From: Tetragenococcus muriaticus DSM 15685
GTDB taxonomy: Bacteria; Bacillota; Bacilli; Lactobacillales; Enterococcaceae
Assembly (NCBI RefSeq): GCF_000423785.1
Contig: NZ_AUIQ01000017.1
Location: forward strand, 1 to 33,344
Reading direction: 5' to 3'
Length of the DNA stretch: 33,344 nt
The position numbers were made by a program, and so were the translations under genes. The number at the start of each line of letters is the position of its first letter. Positions within the stretch are counted from its first letter, which is position 1. Below are positions 25,384 through 33,344 of this stretch, in pieces. The notes under the pieces are model-generated. The model searched no databases. It saw only the letters and a list, made by a program, of their open reading frames with translations, and was not told the DNA's origin.

Positions 25384-25842
25384 ATGGCCAAAGGTAATGG
25401 AAGACAAATTGCTCAAAATAGAAAAGCTAGGCATGATTATACGATCCTTGAAACTATAGAAGCTGGAGTTTCGTTAAAAGGAACGGAAATTAAAGCTATT
25501 CGAAATGGGAGAATCAATTTAAAAGATGGCTTTGTTCGCTTTCGCAATGGAGAAGCATATTTATTTAATGTACACATTAGTCCTTATGATCAAGGAAATT
25601 TATTTAACCATGACCCACTAAGAAGTCGGAAGTTACTTATGCATAAAAAACAAATAAGTAAACTACACGAACAATCTCAAAATAAGGGAATGACGGTCAT
25701 TCCCTTGAAAGTTTATTTAAAAAATGGCTATGCTAAAGTCTTAGTTGGCTTAGCTAAAGGTAAAAGAGAATATGACAAACGTGAGACATTAAAACGTAAG
25801 GACCAAGAAAGACAAATTCAACGAGCTTTAAAAGATTACTAG
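25384..25842 (+). CDS. smpB: SsrA-binding protein SmpB
   Basis: A 152-residue SmpB, which delivers tmRNA to stalled ribosomes. Conserved parts are [27 protein letters not shown], the [12 protein letters not shown] stretch and the basic C-terminal tail [19 protein letters not shown] that enters the mRNA channel. AAAGGAGG precedes ATG 25384. It follows rnr by 26 bases, and the two products act in the same pathway. The tmRNA gene itself is not in the window. Confidence 0.97.
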   Translation: MAKGNGRQIAQNRKARHDYTILETIEAGVSLKGTEIKAIRNGRINLKDGFVRFRNGEAYLFNVHISPYDQGNLFNHDPLRSRKLLMHKKQISKLHEQSQNKGMTVIPLKVYLKNGYAKVLVGLAKGKREYDKRETLKRKDQERQIQRALKDY

Positions 25843-25854
25843 TTTTGCACTTTA

Positions 25855-25920
25855 TGAAAGGTCTTTTATTTGCATTTCATTTTAGTTTTGATAGTATTTG
25901 AATGTAAGAAAGACCTTTCA
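25855..25920. repeat. Long hairpin after smpB
   Basis: TGAAAGGTCTTT (25855-25866) and AAAGACCTTTCA (25909-25920) are perfect 12-base inverted repeats. They are separated by 42 bases that can pair partly (TGCATT with AATGTA). No T run follows on the plus strand, so it is not a standard terminator, though it may protect or end the smpB mRNA. The following 25921-26029 shows nothing else I can assign. Confidence 0.6.
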
Positions 25921-26029
25921 CAAAAGAGAAATGAGTTAAAGTTATTTATTATTGAGAAAGCTTTGGCATTTGAAGTTTTCAATTAGTTTTTTCAATGTCT
26001 TTTATCCCGGGGTTTTCGATGAAAATCTC

Positions 26030-26058
26030 TTGAAATTTTCTTTTTATGGTGGTATGAT
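26030..26058 (+). promoter_or_regulatory. Promoter of the atp operon
   Basis: TTGAAA, 17 bases, TATGAT. Transcription would start near 26065 and leave a leader of about 70 bases before atpB. Confidence 0.78.
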
Positions 26059-26134
26059 GCCAATTGTCGAATAAATCAGGGATATGTGCTTTTTCCGTGG
26101 TTTTGAGATTTTAAGGGAAAGAAGGTGAGAGCTT

Positions 26135-26851
26135 TTGGATGAACGTTCACTCTTGTTTCATATTGGCCCCGTTTGGTTTGATGGCACAGTGGTCTTAATG
26201 ACCCTGCTTACATGTGTGATTATATTTGCTGTTGTTTTTATTTGTACGAGAAATTTACAAATGAAACCTCGAGGCAAACAAAATTTCATTGAATGGGTCA
26301 TTGACTTTGTTCGTGGAGTGGTTTCTTCGCAGTTGCCTAAAAAAGAAGTTGGAAATTACGATTTCTATGCTTTTGTTTTGTTTTTATTTGTATTTGTGGC
26401 CAACGAAATTGGTCTTATGACAAAAATCGTCATCCATGATGATTTAACCTTATGGAAAAGCCCTACAGCTGACCCTGTAGTAACCTTAGGACTTGCTTTT
26501 ATGGTTGTTTTGTTGACCCATTTCTTTGGAGTAAGAAAGATGGGGACAAAAGAATACTTGATTAATAGTTATTTGCGCCCAGTAGGCATTGTCTTACCGT
26601 TCAAATTGTTGGAAGAATTCACCAATGTGATTACGTTAGGATTACGTTTATATGGGAATATTTTTGCAGGCGAAGTTCTTTTAGGGTTGATTGTTTCAAT
26701 GGTAAATAATCTTGGTTGGTTATCATTACCTTTGGCGGTGCCACTTGAAATGATTTGGATTGGATTTTCCTTATTTATCGGAGCCATCCAAGCTTATGTT
26801 TTTGTTATTTTAGCTATGGTTTTCTTAGATAATAAAATTGGAGAAGAGTAA
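26135..26851 (+). CDS. atpB: ATP synthase subunit a
   Basis: A 238-residue integral membrane subunit of Fo that forms the proton half-channels against the c-ring. Five or so hydrophobic segments are visible, and the penultimate helix carries the essential arginine in NVITLGLRLYGNIFAGE. The start is TTG 26135 behind AAGGTGAG; an ATG four bases later is out of frame. It opens the operon; the atpI gene that precedes atpB in B. subtilis is absent. Confidence 0.95.
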   Translation: MDERSLLFHIGPVWFDGTVVLMTLLTCVIIFAVVFICTRNLQMKPRGKQNFIEWVIDFVRGVVSSQLPKKEVGNYDFYAFVLFLFVFVANEIGLMTKIVIHDDLTLWKSPTADPVVTLGLAFMVVLLTHFFGVRKMGTKEYLINSYLRPVGIVLPFKLLEEFTNVITLGLRLYGNIFAGEVLLGLIVSMVNNLGWLSLPLAVPLEMIWIGFSLFIGAIQAYVFVILAMVFLDNKIGEE

Positions 26852-26879
26852 GTAATAATATATTAGGAGGAAAAATATT

Positions 26880-27089
26880 ATGGAATTTATTGGAGCAGGA
26901 TTAGCAATTATGGGAGCAGCTATTGGAGCAGGCTACGGGGACTCACAAGTTGTTGCCCAAGCATTAGAATCAATGGCTCGTCAACCTGAAATGTCAGGTC
27001 AACTACGTTCTACCATGCTTTTAGGTGTAGCTTTTGTTGAAGCTGTCCCAATCTTAGGGATCGTTATTGCCTTAATTATGATTTTATAA
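26880..27089 (+). CDS. atpE: ATP synthase subunit c
   Basis: A 69-residue hairpin of two helices joined by the polar loop ARQPE. Helix 1 carries the glycine-rich GAGLAIMGAAIGAGYG. Helix 2 has the ion-binding carboxylate Glu54 in AFVEAVPILG. The residue after it is Ala, not Ser, and the Gln of Na-binding c subunits is not in place, so I infer proton coupling. A strong AGGAGG precedes the ATG, as expected for a subunit needed in about ten copies. A terminator-like hairpin follows. Confidence 0.96.
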   Translation: MEFIGAGLAIMGAAIGAGYGDSQVVAQALESMARQPEMSGQLRSTMLLGVAFVEAVPILGIVIALIMIL

Positions 27090-27093
27090 TAAG

Positions 27094-27138
27094 AAAAAAA
27101 GCGGAGGTGATCGTCTCTTACGTCCTTCTGCTTTTTTT
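27094..27138 (+). terminator. Terminator-like hairpin between atpE and atpF
   Basis: A7-GCGGAGG (27094-27107) faces CCTTCTGC-T7 (27124-27138), pairing with one wobble and one bulged base, loop 16 bases, then a T run. It looks like an intrinsic terminator inside the atp operon; genes after it are essential, so it can only be partial. Confidence 0.7.
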
Positions 27139-27156
27139 ATCATAAAAGGCTTTTAC

Positions 27157-27174
27157 TTATAAAATATTTTATAA
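27157..27174. repeat. 18-bp AT palindrome before atpF
   Basis: TTATAAAATATTTTATAA is perfectly self-complementary and abuts the atpF binding site AAGGAG. All A/T, so any hairpin would be weak. It also contains -10-like sequences. Confidence 0.5.
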
Positions 27175-27188
27175 AGGAGTTATCAGCT

Positions 27189-27719
27189 ATGCTAAATCAA
27201 TTGGTTTTGTCAGTTGCAGATGTGCAAAATACGACAATTTCAAATATTGTTGTTGTTACCGGCTCATTTGTTTTATTATTGGCGCTTTTGAAAAAATTTG
27301 CGTGGAATGCAATTGCTGACATGATGAACAAACGTGAAAAAAAGATCGCCAATGATTTAGATTCAGCAGAACAGTCACGTACTCAAGCTAAAGAATTAGA
27401 ACAAACGCGACAAGAACAATTACAATCTTCTAAATCCGAAGCTTCTGATATTATTAAAAATGCTAAAAGCTCTGGAGAAACAAGTCGCCAACAAATCATT
27501 AGTGATGCGCAAGAAGAAGTTTCGCAAATGAAAGAAAATGCCCAAGAAGATATTTCAAATGAGCGTCAAGCTGCCCTATCTTCAGTAAAAGGCGAAGTGG
27601 GCGACCTTTCAGTACAAATTGCAGAAAAAATTATTAACCAAGAACTTTCAAAAGAAGCGCATGAAGCACTAATTAATCAATCTATTGAAAGTATAGGTTC
27701 AGAAGATGAAACTAGATAA
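27189..27719 (+). CDS. atpF: ATP synthase subunit b
   Basis: A 176-residue peripheral-stalk subunit: one membrane helix near the N-terminus ([19 protein letters not shown], ~18-36), then a long charged, Gln/Glu/Lys-rich helix that dimerises and reaches F1. AAAGGAG lies nine bases before ATG 27189. The 99-base gap after atpE is the longest within the operon. Its end overlaps atpH by 14 bases. Confidence 0.95.
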   Translation: MLNQLVLSVADVQNTTISNIVVVTGSFVLLLALLKKFAWNAIADMMNKREKKIANDLDSAEQSRTQAKELEQTRQEQLQSSKSEASDIIKNAKSSGETSRQQIISDAQEEVSQMKENAQEDISNERQAALSSVKGEVGDLSVQIAEKIINQELSKEAHEALINQSIESIGSEDETR

Positions 27720-28248
27720 AAATACAGTAGCTAAACGTTATGGTAAGGCAATATACGAGTTGGCGACAGAAAAAGGCCAAGCCGAAGACGTTTATAATGA
27801 GCTATTGTCATTACGTGAGATTTTTGAAGCTCTTCCTGATTTGGGAAACATATTAAGTGACAGGCGATTGAACTTACAAGAGAAAAGAAGTCTTATGGAT
27901 GAGCTTATTCAAAACTTTACAGGTATTGTCTATAATGCTTTGGAAGTTATTTTTAAATACGGTCGTATGTACGACTTATTGTTAATTATCGATGAGTATG
28001 AAAAAAGATATGATGATGATAAAGGACTTCTTTTAGGTTCGGTAACTACCGCCGTCCCTTTAAAGAAAGAGCAAAAAGACAAATTAGCAACTAAAGTTGC
28101 GCAAAAATTTGGTTATGAAACGGCAAATTTACAAGAAAATGTCGACCCTTCAATTGTAGGGGGAATACTTGTTGAAACAAACGGTCGGGTCATTGACGGT
28201 AGTCTTAAGACTCAGATTGAAAATTTGCGGAAAAAATTAAGCAAATAA
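27706..28248 (+). CDS. atpH: ATP synthase subunit delta
   Basis: A 180-residue delta subunit linking the b stalk to the top of F1. The N-terminal helical domain ([17 protein letters not shown]) and the C-terminal conserved block [25 protein letters not shown] are both complete. It starts inside atpF (14-base overlap), so translation is coupled. Confidence 0.96.
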   Translation: MKLDKNTVAKRYGKAIYELATEKGQAEDVYNELLSLREIFEALPDLGNILSDRRLNLQEKRSLMDELIQNFTGIVYNALEVIFKYGRMYDLLLIIDEYEKRYDDDKGLLLGSVTTAVPLKKEQKDKLATKVAQKFGYETANLQENVDPSIVGGILVETNGRVIDGSLKTQIENLRKKLSK

Positions 28249-29811
<1,563 letters not shown>

Positions 29812-29833
29812 TAAGCAAAAGAGGTGAAGGTCT

Positions 29834-30730
29834 ATGGCTGAATCTTTAAATGAAATAAGAGACAGAATCGCTTCTACAAGAAAAACAGGACAGATTACAA
29901 AAGCCATGCAAATGGTTTCGGCTTCTAAACTTACTAAATCACAAGCCCATTCTAAACAATTTCAAATGTATGCTAATAAAGTCCGTGAATTGGTCACTCA
30001 TATTGTAGCTGGCCAATTAACGGAGGGGCATTCAGCTGAAGAATTAAAGCAATTAAATCCGATGTTGGTAAATCGACCAGTGAAACGGACTGCTTACATT
30101 GTTATCACAGCTGATGGAGGACTAGTAGGAAATTATAATAGTTCTATTTTGAAGCAAATGATGACTATGTTACAAGAAGATCATAATTCTTCAGATGAAT
30201 ACGTGATGATTACTATAGGCGGAACAGGTGCTGATTTTTTCAAAACACGAAATATTGATATTGCTTATGAATTACGGAACTTATCTGATCAACCAAGTTT
30301 TGATGAAGTGAGAAAGATTGTTAATTTAACAACTTCCATGTATCAAAATGAAGTTTTTGATGAGTTGTATGTTTGTTATAACCACCATGTAAATTCCCTA
30401 ACAAGTCAATTTCGAGTGGAAAAAATGTTACCTATTTCAGATTTAGACCCTTCAGAAGCTACAGAATATGAACAAGAATATATTTTCGAACCCTCAGAAG
30501 AACAAATTTTAGATCAATTATTGCCGCAATACGCTGAAAGCCTAATCTATGGCGCAATTGTTGATGCTAAAACAGCAGAACATGCGGCAGGAATGACAGC
30601 TATGCAGACGGCTTCAGACAATGCAGATAATATTATTAGCGATTTATCGACTTCGTACAATCGGGCTCGTCAAGGGGCTATTACCCAAGAAATTACAGAA
30701 ATCGTTGGCGGCGCAGCTGCTTCAGAATGA
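29834..30730 (+). CDS. atpG: ATP synthase subunit gamma
   Basis: A 298-residue rotor shaft of F1. The N-terminal helix ([25 protein letters not shown]) and the C-terminal helix ([19 protein letters not shown]) form the coiled coil inside the alpha-beta ring; the middle Rossmann-like part includes [17 protein letters not shown] precedes ATG 29834, 22 bases after atpA. Confidence 0.97.
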   Translation: MAESLNEIRDRIASTRKTGQITKAMQMVSASKLTKSQAHSKQFQMYANKVRELVTHIVAGQLTEGHSAEELKQLNPMLVNRPVKRTAYIVITADGGLVGNYNSSILKQMMTMLQEDHNSSDEYVMITIGGTGADFFKTRNIDIAYELRNLSDQPSFDEVRKIVNLTTSMYQNEVFDELYVCYNHHVNSLTSQFRVEKMLPISDLDPSEATEYEQEYIFEPSEEQILDQLLPQYAESLIYGAIVDAKTAEHAAGMTAMQTASDNADNIISDLSTSYNRARQGAITQEITEIVGGAAASE

Positions 30731-30738
30731 TTTTATGA

Positions 30739-32163
<1,425 letters not shown>

Positions 32164-32182
32164 CTAGAAAGAGGTGCCTTAT

Positions 32183-32608
32183 ATGGAGCAGTATTTAACG
32201 GTTAATGTGGTAACGCCTAATGGTTTGGTTTTTGACCATCACGCAGAAAAGGTAGTTGCTATAACAACAAATGGTGAACTAGGTATTTTAGTCAATCATG
32301 CTCCGATTGTTGCGCCTTTAGGAATTCATGAAGTACGAGTGCAACGCACGGATGCTAAAGACCATGTGAACTGGGTTGCTGTTAATAGTGGTGTAATCGA
32401 AGTGCGTGATAATGTAGTCACTATCATTGCTGATAGTGCAGAAAGAGCACGTGATATTGATGTGTCACGTGCAGAAAGAGCCAGACAAAGAGCAGAAGAG
32501 TCAATTGAAAAAGCACAACAATCCTCGGATGTGGATGAATTGCAGCGGTCTAGAGTCGCTCTTCATCGTGCAGTTAATCGCATTAATGTCTCAAAACACC
32601 GTCCTTAA
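32183..32608 (+). CDS. atpC: ATP synthase subunit epsilon
   Basis: A 141-residue epsilon subunit: an N-terminal beta sandwich (LTVNVVTPNGLVFDHHAEKV, GELGILVNHAPIVAPL) and a C-terminal two-helix part rich in Arg, Glu and Gln that can inhibit ATP hydrolysis. I start at ATG 32183, six bases after AGAGGTG; a GTG at 32174 lies within that site. Last gene of the operon, 19 bases after atpD. Confidence 0.95.
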   Translation: MEQYLTVNVVTPNGLVFDHHAEKVVAITTNGELGILVNHAPIVAPLGIHEVRVQRTDAKDHVNWVAVNSGVIEVRDNVVTIIADSAERARDIDVSRAERARQRAEESIEKAQQSSDVDELQRSRVALHRAVNRINVSKHRP

Positions 32609-32620
32609 ATAGTGTTTTGA
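32591..32620 (+). terminator. First hairpin at the end of atpC
   Basis: TCAAAACAC (32591-32599) pairs perfectly with GTGTTTTGA (32612-32620), spanning the atpC stop; ACTTTTT follows. Moderately strong. Confidence 0.6.
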
Positions 32621-32636
32621 ACTTTTTAAAGGAAAT

Positions 32637-32673
32637 AGAGCAGTTGGAAAAATATTCTGACTGTTCTTTTTTT
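32637..32673 (+). terminator. Terminator of the atp operon
   Basis: AGAGCAGT (32637-32644) pairs with ACTGTTCT (32660-32667, one wobble), followed by T-rich sequence. With the hairpin just before it, this makes a tandem stop. Confidence 0.72.
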
Positions 32674-32778
32674 AGACCTAATATGACTTATCTAAAGTAA
32701 GATTGTTTTTTCTTTTTGTGTTTTATGTTAACATAATTGTAATGATTGAATTGAGATTTAATAAATGGGGTTATTTAT

Positions 32779-33012
32779 ATGCAAGTTTTTGGAATTGATG
32801 CGCTTATTCGTTTAGTTAGCCATTTTATTTTTATCTATTTGGCATTTTGGTCTTTAGGTGCTTTGCGTATTGACGCTTTTTTTAAATCTCTACATACCGC
32901 ACAAATAAGGATGCTAATAACACTTTTATCTATTGTACTTGGGTTTACAGCAAGTAGTTTTTTCTTAGAAATCATTAATCTAAGTAAAAATTTATTCTTA
33001 ACATTTCTTTAA
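32779..33012 (+). CDS. DUF1146 small membrane protein (YwzB-like)
   Basis: A 77-residue protein with two hydrophobic helices (~10-30 and ~45-65), matching the DUF1146 family (YwzB in B. subtilis), which lies directly after atpC in many Bacilli. Function unknown; the conserved position suggests a link with the ATP synthase or the envelope. The binding site is weak (GGGG about eight bases before ATG 32779). The atp terminators separate it from the operon, so it needs its own promoter, which I could not place with confidence. Confidence 0.82.
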   Translation: MQVFGIDALIRLVSHFIFIYLAFWSLGALRIDAFFKSLHTAQIRMLITLLSIVLGFTASSFFLEIINLSKNLFLTFL

Positions 33013-33059
33013 TAAACCTAAGTGTAAAATTTATTGAGGTTTCCTCTAGACGAATAAAA

Positions 33060-33118
33060 AAGAAACCGTTACTCTATTCATTGGGCTGACAGGCACTAAT
33101 GAATAAAGGCGGTTTCTT
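33060..33118 (+). promoter_or_regulatory. Hairpin covering the transposase start region
   Basis: AAGAAACCG (33060-33068) pairs with CGGTTTCTT (33110-33118), and an inner ATTCATT (33076-33082) pairs with AATGAAT (33098-33104). The only candidate ribosome binding site, AAAGG at 33106-33110, borders the right arm, and the ATG follows the stem directly. Confidence 0.6.
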
Positions 33119-33344
33119 ATGGATTCTATTGTAACAGATTTAGTGGAAGTAATGAAGAAGGAAAGAAATTTTTTAGCAAGAGAAAGAGCCATGATGATTT
33201 TTTTGCGCAACTGATAGCGACAATCACCCAACTAGCTTTTCAAACGCTCGATGAAGAAATTTGTGCCCAATGGAAGAAAGAAGGCTTTCGCGTCGACCGC
33301 AAAAGCGAAAGAACCATCACCTTTTTGTTTGGCACGGTGACCTA
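33119..33344 (+). pseudogene. ISLre2-family (UPF0236) transposase, N-terminal part with a frame break
   Basis: From ATG 33119 the frame reads MDSIVTDLVEVMKKERNFLARERAMM and stops at a TGA at 33212. The family sequence resumes in the -1 frame from about 33196: DDFFAQLIATITQLAF, then DEEICAQWKKEGFRVDRKSE and TITFLFGTVT to the window end. The break falls at ATGATGATTTTTTTG. Restoring one G (ATGATGGAT) would give a single frame, so a one-base deletion is the simplest cause. A -1 slip on the T7 run is the alternative. Confidence 0.75.

Larger units (their letters stand above)
33046..33344 (+). mobile_element. Left end of an ISLre2-like insertion sequence (partial)
   Basis: The element is recognised by the N-terminal part of its transposase. 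The left boundary is uncertain: sequence after the DUF1146 gene changes near 33046, and I cannot define the terminal repeat because the other end is outside the window. A 59-base hairpin (33060-33118) lies right before the transposase ATG. Confidence 0.7.

Noticed and set aside
25164-25397. Lys-rich frame at the end of rnr
   Set aside because: Phase-shifted reading of the lysine-rich RNase R tail.
33046-33231. Minus-strand 61-codon frame at the IS end
   Set aside because: Antisense to the transposase and hairpin; no support.

Overview
The window is a piece of a low-GC Gram-positive (Firmicutes) chromosome. The proteins look most like Enterococcaceae, and Enterococcus or Tetragenococcus are my best guesses. 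The reasons are: the cggR-gap-pgk-tpi-eno cluster next to rpoN; an atp operon that begins at atpB; an HD-domain protein that resembles, from memory, the E. faecalis dNTP triphosphohydrolase; RNase HIII; and many GTG/TTG starts behind strong GGAGG-type ribosome binding sites. The genus is inferred from recalled protein sequences, not from a search.

Layout. 1-129: the 3' end of a glycine-betaine ABC transporter gene, with terminators. 503-573: tRNA-Gly(CCC) on the minus strand. 652-2180: a small YrhK-like membrane protein and a split two-gene ChrA transporter. 2229-7185: rnhC (minus), then zapA, cvpA, mutS2 and trxA. 7261-10436: a glyoxalase, a NUDIX hydrolase, and an overlapping minus-strand pair (lipL-like octanoyltransferase and HD phosphohydrolase). 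10669-11785: a DUF1934 protein and the RNA polymerase delta subunit. 12006-14148: a two-gene ABC exporter. 14314-15756: tRNA-Arg(CCG) on the minus strand and rpoN (sigma-54) on the plus strand. 15815-21713: a broken micro-ORF, then the glycolytic operon cggR-gap-pgk-tpiA-eno, with a recognisable CggR operator in the cggR leader. 21952-25842: secG, est, rnr and smpB. 26135-32608: the complete F1Fo ATP synthase operon atpBEFHAGDC, followed by a DUF1146 gene. From about 33046 to the end: the left end of an ISLre2-like insertion sequence whose transposase frame is broken or shifted.

How it works together. Most of the window is housekeeping: glycolysis from glyceraldehyde-3-phosphate, ATP synthase, RNA decay and trans-translation (rnr, smpB), protein export (secG), cell division (zapA) and ribosome or DNA maintenance (mutS2). 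Both central-metabolism operons have a terminator-like hairpin just after a high-demand gene (after gap, and after atpE). This suggests that partial termination sets gene dosage within each operon.

I found no CRISPR array, prophage, toxin-antitoxin or defence system, and no clearly new multi-gene system. The points most worth a second look are non-coding: the rpoN promoter placed so that its leader is antisense to a whole tRNA gene, the intra-operon hairpins, the hairpin over the IS transposase start, and the disabled micro-ORF between rpoN and cggR.
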